64,000 bases of DNA from Warburgia ugandensis (lineage: Eukaryota > Streptophyta > Magnoliopsida > Canellales > Canellaceae). The notes below the pieces were generated by a model. That model worked only from the letters and a program-made list of their open reading frames with translations. It was not told the DNA's origin and searched no databases. Made by a program: the position numbers and the translations under genes. This document shows, piece after piece, positions 33,071 through 47,200 of this stretch (its first letter is position 1; each line of letters opens with the position of its first letter). The stretch covers positions 54,391,136 to 54,455,135 of the forward strand of contig CP141136.1 of the NCBI GenBank assembly GCA_035236585.1, given 5' to 3'.

Positions 33071-34370
33071 ACAAAGCTAGATGCTCGTCCTTCACAAGAC
33101 ATGGTTTGAACATTGAAATGAACCACTCATTTCTAACAAAATATCCTTTGCTGTTCAGTCTTATGCATTTAACGTATGTAATATGATTCACCTGATAAAC
33201 AATGGTCTGACATCATAAATAACAAACGGAGACCTGGTCTCCTTACCATTGCATTCAAACACAAGTTCTCTTACCTCCTATTTACAAAAGTAGAATTTCT
33301 AAATGCATTCATGAAATATGTGACATTTTGGCATGTCTTTGATTGGATCCTTTTATTATTGGGCAAAGAGATGTCAATTTATTGACACTCTTGGGTCAAA
33401 AAAAGATATTCCCAATAACCTTACTAGTCCATCTAACTCACCTAAGAATAATACAGATGCCAAGTAATGGTATAATTAGGAGGAGAGGAAGTACATGCCC
33501 TTCTTTCATGCATGTTTAGAATACCAAAAATAGATAACCCATGAGCTATCAATGTAGTTGGACTATCCTAGCCACTAGTTTTAAATCTTTGAAAAACTTT
33601 AAAATAAAAAAAAATACATGGCCGTGATTTTTTACCTAGAGAAACAGACTAAAAACATCCAATGGGTATGAAATTTAATGTCTAGTCCATCTAACCAATT
33701 CCTAACATGATGAAAGGGTTCGGTCTAACAAATTTAGTTTCACTGTGCATGAAAAATTGGGGTGTGTACTCCTTCCTCTCCTCTTGAGTGTGTACACCGA
33801 CCGAGACTTATACCCCTTATAGAGACTCTAGATGAATTTATCGAGGAGGGTGCCTACTTTATATCTAGTATAGATATATAATATGGATAAGAAAATAATA
33901 TATTATATATTCTATGCTTTACAAGAAGAAATATATAGAAGGGTATTTTGGAAACAGGTGGGAGGACATTTTGAGAATTGGCAAAAGGGCATTTTGGAAA
34001 TAGGCATAAGGGTATTTTGAGAATAGGGAAAAGGTATGAGGGAAATAGACAAAAAGCAAAATTTTATTGGCAAAAATTATTGCCACTAAGACTAATAAAC
34101 ACTATTTTTTGTTTTCACTTTTATTGGCAATATTAAAGACAAAAATAGCTTTTATATATACATTTTTTCTTTTAGTCGTGACTACTATATATAGACTTAC
34201 ACTATATTACTATTACAAGATAATGTAAGTTTTCTCTCTCTCCTCTCCTCTCCTCCCCCCACCCCCACTCCCCTTCTGACACATCTCCTTTTTAATCTTT
34301 TTTGTTCGACTTTTAAAGACTTTTATATTGTAATGCCATCCCTATTAAAGCTATCAATTTGTTTCTATTT

Positions 34371-34374
<4 letters not shown>
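33071..34374. other. AT-rich intergenic DNA, no gene seen
   Basis: No protein recognised. 33950-34040 has a loose tandem of GGGCATTTTGGAAATAGGCA-like words (about four copies, 25-35 bases apart). Confidence 0.35.

Positions 34375-34441
<67 letters not shown>
34375..34441. repeat. (CT)n microsatellite
   Basis: About 33 uninterrupted CT dinucleotides. Confidence 0.97.
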
Positions 34442-34442
<1 letters not shown>

Positions 34443-37400
34443 AAATTATGTTGCTTCCTAAATCTCATATCAATATACTAAATATCACTTAAATCATTTT
34501 AAACATATGAATACTCTATAAGATTACAAGCATAAGACTGTCTTGTAGCATAGATTTGACAATTTATTTCACATTTTTTAATGAAGCATGTACAATTGTA
34601 GGCACTTATGGGCAACATAAACTGTAGGTCTATCCATTACCAAAAATTTTCTTTTTTTAGGGCAATTTGGGTCATTAATATGTAGATATTATATTAAAAA
34701 GGGCAAACATAACAAAATTATGAGGATTAAGTGATTCTAAATGGTAGACTTTTAGATGTAAGAAACAAATTATTGTAGCTTTACAACTCAAAGTAGTATG
34801 ATTTAAGTTCATCCAATGGATGTGGTATTTTGTTGTAGCCTATCTAAGATAGTTCCTAAATGATGAATGGCTTAGATATCCTAAACTCGGCATGTTTGTT
34901 TATACGGAAGGAGTCTACAATTTATTCTCCTTGAAATAGCCTATAATTTTTACCTTTTACATTATCAACTAACCTTTTCTTCATTTTTTAATTTTCTAAC
35001 TTCTCATCTTGCTCACTTTTTCTTACATCTTGAATTTGTAATTATAGCTAGAATTATATGTATATATTACTCCATATGAGATGGTCAAAATTTTCAAATG
35101 AGTATAATTTGAAAAATATGAACTAATTAGAGAGTTAAGATGATATCAAAGAAGATGTTTGGACAGCTATTAGTATATAATATGTAACCCATATGTACTC
35201 CTTTTTTTTTAATGGCAAACACACTCACTCACACATACGCACACCGCTGAGGTGTTTATAACTCCACCTTCATGATTGAAACTCTTGTGTCAATGTTTTA
35301 ATTATTTTATGAATACTAATTTATATTAAAGCAATTTTATTGATTATATTTGAAGATAGTATTTTCTAATATTAAAGGCAAAACTTCTATTTATTTAATT
35401 TAATTTCTTCTTTTGAAGTAGAACTCATAAGTTATGTTTGAACATTTTTTTCTGATAAAAAAGAGGTTTCGTGTTTTTATATGCACTATTCATTCTTTAC
35501 TTTCATGCTTTTTTTTAGATACATCAAAGAACTTACAAATAAAATACTCAGGTACTCTCCTAGATATGTTATATATCTATGGTGCTAATTAAACTGTTGT
35601 TAATCAGAGATATGAGTACTTTTTTGCCACTATTAGGCTATGAGGCCTTTGACTTATATTTATATTGTGCTTTAGGTGATATTTTCTCCCCATAATATTG
35701 AAGAAAGTAGAAAATCTTTTCGTGACACTAGGGCTAAGATAATCAACTATAGATGGCTTTTGGAGTATTGACAATTATATGGAACTTAGAAGCATAGTTA
35801 TCTATTTTGTTTGGGACAATATATATGAGTCATTTCATTTTAGCATATAAAAGAAAACAAAATGGAGCTTAAAATTTTCATTCTTGCTCTTTTTCATTTT
35901 TATCTATTATTTTCTACTATTTAGGGATACTACTACAAAAATATATAGAATCTTTTCCTTCTCACATTTTAACCTATCTTTTAAAGAAGAATGATAAATT
36001 CATAGTGCTCTTGAATCTTACTTAGTCCAAGTGCACTTTACTTGCCATATATATACACCATGTTGGGATTGAGATAGGTTAAGTACCAAAATTTCATGCC
36101 CATTAGATAACTCGTGCTATATTTCTTTGGCTATGATTTTCAACTTAAAGAAACAAAGGATAAAGTATGGTTGTAAATTTAAACTTAAAGAAATATAAGA
36201 TAAATATTTCAATGGACATGAAATTTGATACTTAGCCTATCTAGCAATTCCAAACAATGTGAATGGCTTAGATCTATGAAAGAGGCAAGTAAATCTCACT
36301 TTGAGTGGGTAACATCCAAGAGCACACTTGGATTTATTATTCATATTTTTAAAAGAAAAAAGCATCTTTTATTAATAAATACCTTCATGGTATGTAAATT
36401 ATATTTGATATAAAATTATATATGTACACTTTGCTAAAACGTTTAGCCTCTTTTTACATCTTTCTTCCAAAAAATTTATCCTAAATAAAATGTTAACATG
36501 AACAAAACATTAGTATGCTCTATTCTAGTAGTCAAAATGGAACAACTAAAGGAATAAATTTCTCTACCATGCTTAGAATATTGGATATTTGGTACACTAG
36601 CCATATGTGCCTTCCATGCACTTTACACATACAAGTCCCTATATTAACTACAAACGCAAATATGTTATAACTTATGGTAAACTCTTAGTGATGAGTAAAG
36701 TAGTTAACCTTGAGAGTGCAAGCACGTTCACAAAGTTTTGATTTGAAAATAAATCAATAAGAAAAATATTTAAGACATTATATTTTAAATCAACAATGCA
36801 AATGCATTCAAGAAAAAGCCAAAAAATAAAGCATGATTATGATGTGAATTCAATTCTTAACTTAGATTTAACTAAATTCATAAGCAATGTTTTAGGATTC
36901 AAAAAATTGTTCATAAATTTTATTCTTTATTTCATCAATTAGTAGCTAATCAAGTAACTTTTCATTGAATTTAAAAATTGAGAACCTTTTAAGGATTTGG
37001 AAATAAATTGGTAGATCAAAAAGTTGAAACTTCTTCAAAAAAAATTTAATTAGTCGAATACTTTGAGAGTACGAGCATAATTATGCTTTCTCCTTGTTAT
37101 ATTTTTACTGGAACTATTTAAATTCATTCATTATATTGAGTGGTTAAGTCTTGAATTTTTTAGGAAATAGTAGATAAATCTTGATTATTATATCAATGAA
37201 GTTCATTAACTAAACTAATGCCAAATGTTGAAATTGAACTACTAAGCTATTATTCTTAGCAATTGATAATAATTACTTAGAAAACATAATCCGATTTCTT
37301 TTAGCCCTTAGTTAACATAGATTGGCTTCTCCAAATGAAAATTTTTAGATGTAATCCACTACTTTAATGCCCTGGATTCATTTTTGCTAGCAAAAATATT

Positions 37401-37820
37401 AATAAATAACAAAAAAACTTATAAATTACAAGATTTATAGAAGCAACTAAGAGAAAATTTTACTTATACATAACAATTAAATTTTTCAGTGAATGTTAAA
37501 TTTAGTGTATCTCAAAACTTTTCTCTATTAGATGATTTTATTATTGATTTTGGTGTAAATTAGATAACTCAAATAATTTATAAGTAATAAAATGACTAAA
37601 CACAAGGGCTATTATTATTATATAAAATACTTACAACTGAAACTTACATGCACCTTATGACCCTTGGACTATATATGTCACCACATAATATCTACATTCA
37701 TAATGATTTTTTTAACAATTTGCGGCTCAACTGCATTGTACAGCTTGGGCTGATTCTACTAGAACTCAACCACTTTTTGCAAGTTTTGAATTTTTATGTC
37801 TAAACAAAATCTAAAAATAT
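34442..37820. other. AT-rich intergenic DNA, no gene seen
   Basis: Long low-GC stretch with only short chance reading frames on both strands. I could not recognise any transposon ends or protein fragments in it. Confidence 0.35.
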
Positions 37821-37834
37821 ATTTTCTTTAAGAA

Positions 37835-38150
37835 AAAAGTACAGTATCATCCCGTAAACTACGACTTGCTGACAGTTTAATCCTTTACTATAATAGTTTC
37901 TGTTTAATAGTCCTTCAATTATTGGAAAACTTACTTGTCGCTGGTCCTATTATCCGTTAACCTGACTACTTTTCTGGGTCCACTTGCCTGCTTCACTTAA
38001 AAACCAGTCAAGCCACTCCAAAGAAAGGGAAGCTGAGGAGAGGTAGCCGGAGAAGAGAAGGCGGAGAAAAGGCAAGGGGAGAAATTTCACCCCCTATAGC
38101 CTTACTTTTGCATTTTTACAGCCTCACGAAAATTACCTGACGGCCATTTA
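37835..38150. other. Possible MITE or Mutator-like fragment
   Basis: The text 'AAAGTACAGTATCATCCCGT', followed by phrases such as TTTAATCCTTTACTA and TTAATAGTCCTTCAATTATT, resembles the repeated terminal arms of non-autonomous DNA transposons common in plant intergenic DNA. The other end was not identified, so this call is tentative. Confidence 0.3.
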
Positions 38151-38472
38151 AAATAGACCTACGAAATTCTAAGAAATGATGGCATGTGGGTGGTCGTTTG
38201 GAAGAGGTTATTTTACCCACCATCACCCAACCCAAAAAAACAAAAAAAAGACGAAACCAATCCCTCAAACTCATTATGCCTGTTAAGCTTCTTCAACCCA
38301 ATTCCTTAACTCATTATCCCGGTTGTCTCATTTCAAGCCTCAGCTACAACTTCTAGGAAGATCCACCACTAAGCCTTTATGCCTTCTTCTTCCCGCTTCA
38401 AGCCCCGTTAACTTCTTTTAGGTAAACCCACATCGTTTCCTGTTTTGAGCTTTGGTGCTTTGTGTCAACGAA

Positions 38473-38898
38473 TGTTGTTGTGCAGCCTGCGACCAAGACC
38501 CAGGCCTAAGAGACTTTGGTCCCCTATTGAAGATTCATAGAAGGAACATTTATGAAAGACCCAGATTTCAGAACTATCCTTGTAAATATTTAGAATCTAG
38601 AATGTGGTAGACTTTAAATATTTTGTAGGAATGCTCCAGAGGATAATCTAGACCACACATATGTAGTGATCCTAACCCTCCATTGAGGAGGTGGAAAGGG
38701 AGTGAGCACCTATAAATAAAAAAGCTCCCTCATTTGTAAGACATCTCTGAATTCATCCAAGAGTTGTAAATACCTTTAGAACAACAAAGCTAGAGTTCTC
38801 TCTTGTTTTCCTCCTTAGAGATTTTAGTCAAGCTTACTTAATTGGTGCAGAGTCTTAGTTAAGTGCCACACGGAGTCTAAGAAGCTAGGCCCATAACA
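38473..38898 (+). repeat. 5' LTR of the compact retrotransposon
   Basis: 426 bases, TG...CA. It contains the TATA-like 'CACCTATAAATAAAAAAGC' near 38708, which probably acted as its promoter. It aligns throughout with 40025-40455. Confidence 0.85.
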
Positions 38899-38937
38899 AT
38901 TGGTATTAGAGGAGGTTAAGTACGGAGGTTTACGAAG

Positions 38938-39250
38938 ATGGAGGCAACTGTAATTGACATCTCCACTCGACTAGAGGAAGAGCACTCAAGGTCAGGGTCC
39001 ATTGAAGCAATGACGAAAGAGCTTAAGGAGATTGGTGGACGGACTGAGCTCCACAAGAAAGGTAAGCCTTCGTGAAACCCCTGAAGTTAATACTTCAAAA
39101 CCAATGAGCTATGCTAGCAGATGGAAGGTTATTCCACCAAGACCATGTTATTTTGCAATGGAGCCCACCATGTGCTAGATTGTCAAACGAGAAAGGCCTT
39201 ACACGACATGGTGGTGCACAAGAAAGAAGAAGAGGAACGCGAACCAGAGC
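38938..39250 (+). pseudogene. gag remnant with a zinc knuckle
   Basis: An ATG at 38938 opens a short frame (MEATVIDISTRLEEEH...) of acidic, coiled-coil-like character that ends after about 46 codons. From about 39120 the frame reads 'LFCNGAHHVLDCQTRKAL', with part of the CX2CX4HX4C zinc-knuckle pattern (first cysteine missing) seen in plant retroelement gag proteins. Stops interrupt it. A 279-codon open frame on the opposite strand (39095-39934) is rich in Ser, Cys and Leu and looks like an antisense by-product. Confidence 0.6.
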
Positions 39251-40024
39251 ATCTAGCACAATAAGTATGCTAATAAATTGTGCGAGAATAGTTGAACTTG
39301 AAAAAACCGTGGACAATGATAGTGTTGTCACACAAGAGAGCACGAAAGAAGACGTGCTACAGTGGGAAGAAATTACATCAAGTGAGAAGACACTGCAACT
39401 AGGTTTCCAATATATAAGTGCCATGAGTATGTCGACGTTTGAGAAAACCCCAGAGAAATCAGAAGCTAGAAAGTATGTTGCTACACATGAGAATCCAAGG
39501 AGGCATGAGAACTCCACAGGGAATGTGGAGACGATACAGCTACATATGTGACAATACCTAACTATAATAAGGGTGTTAACAACTGAATAACCCCAAGAGA
39601 AACCAATGGTCAGCAATGGAGTTGCCACAACTGATGGCACAAAGAAGAGTGTAACACAATGACAAAACTTCAAGAGGAGAATGACAAGCTTGGATGTGCT
39701 AGAGGCACGAAGGCTTGTGCTGGCCACACAGATGTGCAAGAGACAATGGAAAAGGATAACCATGCAGAAGCAAAGAATGCACGACAGTTTGCCATTGTGC
39801 AAAGGTGTACAAGTATGTAGGAAGGCACATGACATAAAAGGATTTACAAAGCAACCAAGACCAGACAAAATAGGTAAGAGTCTAAGACGCAAGGAGAGGA
39901 CCACAAGACAATGGGGGAGGAGTAGGTCGTACAAACACAGAGCATGTGATCCAATAGATTTTTTGGCACCAGGAAAAACATGACGACAGTGTCAATGTTA
40001 TCAGGTGGGGAGAATTTCATGGAT

Positions 40025-40455
40025 TGTTATTGTGCAGCCACAGGCCTTAAGGGAGGCATTTTTTGGTTTATGGAGCTGGCCTGAGAGACTTTGAACCATT
40101 ATTGAAGATCTATAGAAGATAGCCCGTTTTTGAAAGGCATAAATATCTAGAATGTCGAATGTAGCAGACTTCAGATATTTTGTATGAATGTTCCAGACAA
40201 TAATCTGGATCATACATATGTAATGATCCTAACCCAACATTGAAGAGATGGAAAGGGGTGAGCACCTATAAATAGAGGAGATCCCTCATTTGTGAGAATC
40301 TCAAAATTCATCTAGGAGTTGTAAGCATCTTCATAGCAACATGGCTAGAATTCTCTCTAAGTACTCTTAGAGATTTTGGTCGGGCTTTACTTGGTGCAGA
40401 GTCAGAAACCAAGCTAAGTGCAGCATAGGAATCTGAGAAGCTAAGGGTTCTGACA
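40025..40455 (+). repeat. 3' LTR of the compact retrotransposon
   Basis: 431 bases, TG...CA. It differs from the 5' LTR by many substitutions and by a roughly 30-base insertion near 40045-40080. The TATA-like 'CACCTATAAATAGAGG' is retained near 40264. Confidence 0.85.
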
Positions 40456-41216
40456 ATAGCAATGAGGCACCAATAAGCACCATCTTGTATAATATTCCAC
40501 ACTCCAGTATTTCTCCCTAGCTAGTGAAGATTAATACTGTTTCGAGACATGAACCATCTATGGCAAGAAGCTTAAGATGAATGGTTTGATCACTCAAAAA
40601 AGTGGATCAACATGTATTTTACCACAACCCAAAAGAGGCTATGGCGTTAGTATTAAAGGGTGTGTACTATTCTCTTTATAAACTGCAGAAATCCTTATCA
40701 TCCACTAATAGCCTGTAGATAAAACAAAAATGAACACTGGTCCAATTCAACAAGGTAGGAATCAGATGGATCAAACCACAATTTAACATGGATGTTTCAA
40801 GAGCCTTCCAAGTTTAACAAGAGGGCTATATTTATTTAAAAGAACAGAAGAAGAGTCAAAACCTGTAAATGATCCCTAAGTTCAGTATCAAGTACAAAAG
40901 AAACAGAAAACAAGCAGTCAAGACTTTTCGATATCATTATTTTTCTCCGGGATGCATGCCTATCAAAACCAAGACAGCAAACACACACTCTCGCTGTTGT
41001 CAGCAACTGCCAGCATTTCCCACAATTTTAACTTCGGTGCTCCCAAGGGCAGTTTTGACTGAAAAAGCTAGCAATAAATACCTTTCTCTCTGCGTCTTAT
41101 GAGCTTTTCTCTTGGTATCCGACACTAACTAATCAATAGCTGTTTCGTCCTGTAAACCACCTCGTGCTGATTGTCCTCTTCCTTAGTCATGAGCGATTCA
41201 GGCTGCTCAAATCTCT
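40456..41216. other. 3' flank of the TMEM214-like gene
   Basis: No gene seen. Part of this stretch should be the 3' UTR of the minus-strand gene that ends at 41217. Confidence 0.4.
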
Positions 41217-44200
41217 CTAGAAGGATTGTGGAGAGTTGAAAATGACATGAAGTTTCTTTAAGTCCCATGGCACCATGTCTGGAGGTCCCAAGAAAGCACC
41301 AACAGCAATTGCAAGAGTAAGAAGAAATACACTGCTCCTCATGCAGCTCAAGCGGCGTGTCAATTTTGCCAAGATGGCTTTGCAGTATTTATCTGCATCT
41401 TTGATGGATGCTTCACGGCCACCATCCACACCTACCGCCAAGGTTTGCTCATTCTGCACCATTCCACCAAAGACAAGTCAAAATAAAGGTTCATTAGTAT
41501 GGAGACTTTATCACTATCCAATAAGGGACCGTGATGGTGATGAAATGAGTTGTCCTATAAGCCATTAATGGGCTGGTTCTATAAAGCAAGCTATCATTCT
41601 GCCTTCAGAATCAAGCTCTGACAGAGGTTTGCATACTGATTATCTTGAGTAAGCTTATGAATAACAATTTAGCCGGTTGATTGACTTGTATGTAAAATGC
41701 ATGAAGAACAAAGTGATGCATTGGTCACGGCTCAGTTCATTCTTTAAAATTCGATATGAAAAAATGAAGTGGACTCTCCTAAGTGAAAGATGGCTTATGA
41801 ACAGAACTCTTGACTGGATAGGTTAGTCGAAGCTATTGATGGTTTCACATTGTAAGACAATTGAACAATTACACAGCGTCCAGAATATGTCTCTTAGCCA
41901 TGATATACTCCAAAAATACAATAAAGATTGCAATGTCATTGATTTTAGAATGACAGATTCCAACCACTTTTGCACTCCCCTAAATTCCACATTCTGTTGA
42001 TGAATAGTGCCTTTTGGCCCCAGTGACATACAGATTTTCATTTGCAAAAAGTGGGAGTCCAACCATGGCCAGTGTTACTCTTGTAATATCCATATAGCAC
42101 TTGTTGCTTCAGTGCAGGTCCCTTATCTGACAGTGTTAGTTTTCCTCCTTTATCATCGCAGAAAAAAAAAAAAAAAAAAAAAATTAGATAAAAGCTTCAA
42201 TGATTTTATGTACCTTCAGCCTCAATTTCTTGATGGTCTCTCTGAGAGTGTCATGTGGGACAAGTTTAACCGACTGTTCCTTCCATTCATCAGATAGCTT
42301 TTGCAGAACAGAAACACTAGCTTCAATATTTTCCAAATGAAGCTTTTCCTGTTCCCATATGTCAGAATGAATACCATGGAAACTTCATTATGCAATCAAC
42401 CAAAGAGTTAAAGACATTAGGTTGCAAGAACATTCAAAAAGGGAGTATTACTACAGTTGCTCACCCAGTGCTTGTAACAGTCAACATTTTGACTCAAACA
42501 CCAGAGGAAAATAGCAACTGCTTCTTTTGACAATGAAATGTTGTCTGCAAAATAGTATTTTATCAAGTATTGGTAAGTTGATACAAAATCTCATTCAAAA
42601 TATAGAAATTCAAATTTGGAGTTACCTTCACTCATTGCTTTAACTGCAATTTGCAGAAGCTGCTGTGAAGCTTGTTTTGTTGCTTTGGATCCAGGGGAAC
42701 CTACAAGAGCAAGCTCCTTCAGTGTAGGATACACAGCCTCAAACCGTTCAGTTGCCTGCATAAGATCCACATTTAGAAGATATCATCCCAAATTTGTGAT
42801 TATCAATACTAATTAATGTCAAAGACAAAGAAAACATGGATCATTACACCAACCTTCACTCGAGCTGAAGGTGCGGGGAAAGTAGTTCTCATCAACAGAT
42901 CAAGAGCAGAGGGTGGCACCAATCTTTCCCCCTTTCTGACTGCACCATTCAATAAAATAGGCTGAGCTTTGGGAGCTGACAATATTCTGCATCAGAAATA
43001 CAAGAAAACCTCAGAAGTGGAAGTAAATTTATGTAACAGAATGTTAGGTCAACCTTCATGAACCAACCTTTCCACCAACTGTAAAACCAAGTCCCTGGAT
43101 TGCGGATTACAAGATTTGCCAGTGATCATTGGTAGAAGATAATGTACCCATGAAAACATCCCAACAACCAAGTCTCCTTGGGAGGCCTGTATATGCAAAA
43201 TTAAGTAAGGGTTAGCACAATAAACATATTGATATGAGATCTTTTCAACCTTCAGCAACATCCAATTTCCATTGAGTAAACAATTCACACCTGAGCAATC
43301 ATCCATACTATAACTGGAAGCTTATCCTGTCCTTGATAATTAGCATTGTCCTTTAATGTTGATAATTGGCTGATCAATATATCAGGCTTCCGCCGCAACA
43401 CCATTGCTAAAACCACAAATATAGCAACCTGCAGATCCGGTGGAATATCAATTGCACAAACTGACACACAAGAGTTTATATACATCCTTTCTAGATAAAA
43501 GGAATATAATGAGGCTAATTCACATTGCACGTCAACACAATCCTCAGAGAGTCCGTGGATTCAAGAAAAAAGAAGATTAAACAAGGTCTAGAATCAACAA
43601 ATGACATCTGCATCCTGTACTATTTTCAGATGAATTAAGAAAAGGAAGGGATTCTGATAAAGCTTTTTGACATCTTAACAGAAATTTAGAAGTGCTATCG
43701 ATTCTTTTTGCAAAACAAAATTTTCAAGTTTGTAATACTATGTTGAGTAGTTCTTTTTAAATCCCATACATGGTATTACTATGTGCTGGAGACCTGTTTG
43801 AAAGGTTCAATTTGCATGCAGAGCATTTACAATGCTGACTTAGGGGAAAAAATAAATTAGTAAAGATTGCTCAAATGCAAGTTGTTGGCTAAGTTATCAT
43901 GAACCACCAACTATTTTGGCACTTTCCATTATCAGGCTCTATTGCACAAGCGTACCTAGCATAGCCAAATCTCCTGTGGTGTCTACTTTCTCTTGATGTA
44001 TTTGTGGATTCATAGCTTCAAAACTGGAGCCTTTGTCAAGGATGAATCAATAGTTGGTGGAGAAGTGGTTTTGACAGATCAAATTTCTCTGGGCCCACTC
44101 TGCACAAGAAGCCTGAGAAAGGCCTGCGCTATTTGCAGATGCTGTTTCTCATTTGGGGCTTCTGGTCATCGGTAGGTCTGATTCTAGAGGAAGTCTATAT

Positions 44201-47200
44201 TGTAGTTCCACTGTGAATTGCTGAAGAGGGGAGGACAGTCAAGACAGCAAAAGTTGGGCAGGAAAAAGGTGAAGTGGTTATCCTTTGTGCTTGGGTGAAT
44301 TTGTAGAGCTTGCACATATACTTTCACCATGGAATTTGAAAAGCTTTCAGTGAACATAACTTAAATAAATGTGGGAAGTTTTATAGTTTCTCAATCCCTC
44401 ACAATTTATATAACTATTCAAAAAGTTAAACATACAGCATTTTATAAGTTACCTTACAGCATATTATCAGTTACCTCCATATGAATGCAATTAGTTCAAC
44501 TCTATGTTACAAGGGTTCTGAGTAACTGACTACATATTTGTTATTTGATTATGAAGTCATATATATATTAGGCTCCACTCACTCCCTCAAAAGCCAAATA
44601 TATAAGTACAGAACCAGTAAAAATTAGACTTCCAATTGGAAAAAAAAAATACTACTATTTTCTCTTCACAGGATCTATCTGAACCATACTAAAAAAAGAA
44701 CTTTAGGATTAATAATTTAAATGACAATAAATCATAATAAGTTTTCAGTGCTTCCTGTAATGCGTCGAGCTTTGCAAGGTAAATATAACATTAAGATGAT
44801 ACTTCAGACACCTCCAGGTTTCTATCTTTGATTGCACATTCTTGTAAAGCATGCTCATGAGACCATTTTGCTTGAATCAACTACCAACGTTCAAAAAAAT
44901 CTCCTTAAGTTTGTATCTTTAAGAGCTAACAATTTATGGTAGACCAAGTCTAACAAATCCCATTTGTGAGAACCATGGATTAGTGACAATAGGCAAGTTT
45001 TCCATGATATTCTTCTCAGTTACATGCCAATCAACCACTGAGACATGATTTAAGGAATTTGCAATTTCTCAAGGTTTGTCAACCAAACATAAGCACATAG
45101 TTACAGCTTTTGTGCTTTTCTTCCAAGCTTTATATCACAACCAACAACGAAAAGTCAAATCTCTTATTGACTTCCAACGTGCAAGATACAAAATGTCAAT
45201 TGATGCCAGCCTTACTTTTCCATGCTTCATTTCTTAGTTTATATCAAGCAGCTGTCTAGGTAAAAGTTTAAGAACTATATCAACAATATGTCAAGCTTCA
45301 TTAACCAAGCATAAATGGAAAGTCATTGATCCGACTTCCCTTCAAGCACTACTCAATACAAAATAAAGAAATATTAGAATTCTTGCTAACTTAAATATCC
45401 AAGCTGTTCCCACACTCTAGACAAGCCCAAATTTTTAAAACATGCTCCAGAAAATATTTTGAGGTTAAGATCTATGCACTCTTAGAGATCGAAGTTTAAA
45501 GAATCCATGAAATTTCATTTATCCAATATCTTCTCTTAGAAAGACACAATATTGGAACTCTTCCTATTTAAGTTCATGGAAGTAGAACTTGGCATCAAGT
45601 TTAGCTTCATTCTTTCACTTGGTATCTCTTCGATCTTCTAAATTCTCTTCTTCATAACTACCGCATACAGAATCACCTCTGATGCTTTGAAGATCATTCT
45701 CATGCCTTTCATTGTTCCCCAGGATAAAACTTGGAATTTGGGGGAAAGGACATAGGACATCTAGAACCCAGAAAGTATATGTTGATTGAACATCATCCTC
45801 AATTCCCAACTGCTACCTCCTCTAGCAATCTTTTACAATTAAGAAGACTATCGGCCTTGGTTTTATAAGACTTGACATCAATTTTAGCTTCATTCTTTTA
45901 CTTGATATCTGTTCCATCTTCTAAATTATTTTCTTCATTACTACCATATATGGAACCACCTTTGCTGTTTTGGAGTTCAATGTCATTGTTCTCTGGGCAC
46001 AAATGTGATAATTTGGGATAAAGGTAGCCCAAGACCTACAAACCCTATGTCAATTGAATGTCATCCTCACTGTCACACGTATCATCAATTTTTAATTCTT
46101 ACTTCCCTTGACAATATTTACAAATTAAGAAGACTAGAGGCCTCCCCTTTCTTTGTAAGACTTGAGTTTTGATTCTTCCATCATTATACTGTTCAATATG
46201 CATTCCTTCAAAGTCAAACTTAAAGACTTCAGTTTAAAATCTTGATCATTTTATAATCCAAGATGCATTTTTCTATAATTGTAATGTATCTGCCACGCTG
46301 CAAACTAAGATGAACCTCCATTACGATCAACATAGTTTCTAAGGTATACCCATTCAAAAGATATCAGATGGTTGACATATCTTAACAGTGAGATCTTTAC
46401 TCCTAAATCTCAATTCAATCACTTGTGCTCCAGCAACTTAATTTCATTATTGAATCATCCTTGATCTCATTGTAGAACTCCCATGTCAGAGCTCCAGATC
46501 CATGAAAAGGGTGGATATTAGTGCTCCCTCTATCACTCAACTGCTTCCAGTGTCATCTCTGTCCACAGTTTCTGTCCATGCAATGAATTCACAATCATGT
46601 GAACTAATCTATTCTTTTAAATATCTCCACTAGAAGGTCGACTTGTTACAAAGAACTATATTATCAGCAAGACCTTGTTGTCAGGCAACTAGTGACATAG
46701 AACTATGATTGTCCAGACATAACAAGAGAGGCAACTTGTTTCTGCATAGCGTTGGCCTGTAAATGATGTGTCTCTGCAGGACTGATTTAGGCTGTTTTTC
46801 TAATATTGTGGAATATACTGATTCAGATTGAGCAGGTAAGTCTTGCGGCACATCATTTTCTTCTCAACAATGCCTGAACTTAAAAGAACGAAATACAACA
46901 TCTAGAATGCACCTTCTTCAATGTGCTTCAGGCTTGTCACTAACTAGTTGCGCCAAGATCTTCAAGTGAACCAAGCTAAGGAGAAGCCAATAACCGTTGC
47001 AGCAACATGCAAGGAAAGCAATGCTCCGATATTGGTGTTCAGCTCTCTCAGAAGGGCTAAGTTATATTAGTACATGCAGGCACAAGGAAAAGATCACCAG
47101 AGATCACTTCTATTATCAACTGCAATAGTGCACACAACTCAACCCCACTGCCACCAAATAATAAAATAACAGTGATCTTTCCACCCAACTGCCACCTGAC

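Larger units (their letters stand above)
38473..40455 (+). mobile_element. Compact non-autonomous LTR retrotransposon (2.0 kb)
   Basis: Two related LTRs (38473-38898 and 40025-40455) flank an internal region of 1.1 kb. Both LTRs start TGTTRTTGTGCAGCC and end in ACA. A primer-binding site for initiator-Met tRNA (TTGGTATTAGAG) begins one or two bases after the 5' LTR, and a purine tract (AGGTGGGGAGAA, 40004-40015) lies ahead of the 3' LTR. The internal region has gag-like remnants only, with no protease, reverse transcriptase or integrase, so movement would have needed enzymes from a relative. The 5-bp flanks (ACGAA and ATAGC) do not match, and the LTRs differ at many sites and by indels, so it is old. 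Confidence 0.85.

Noticed and set aside
39095-39934. 279-codon open frame on the minus strand
   Set aside because: It lies antisense inside the LTR retrotransposon, overlaps the zinc-knuckle remnant, has low-information Ser/Leu/Cys composition and matches no family I know.
41275-41568. 97-codon plus-strand frame
   Set aside because: Antisense to the last exon of the TMEM214-like gene.
45615-45809. Separate small gene in the intron
   Set aside because: The frame is confined to one copy of a diverged tandem repeat, with no start or stop conservation in the other copy.
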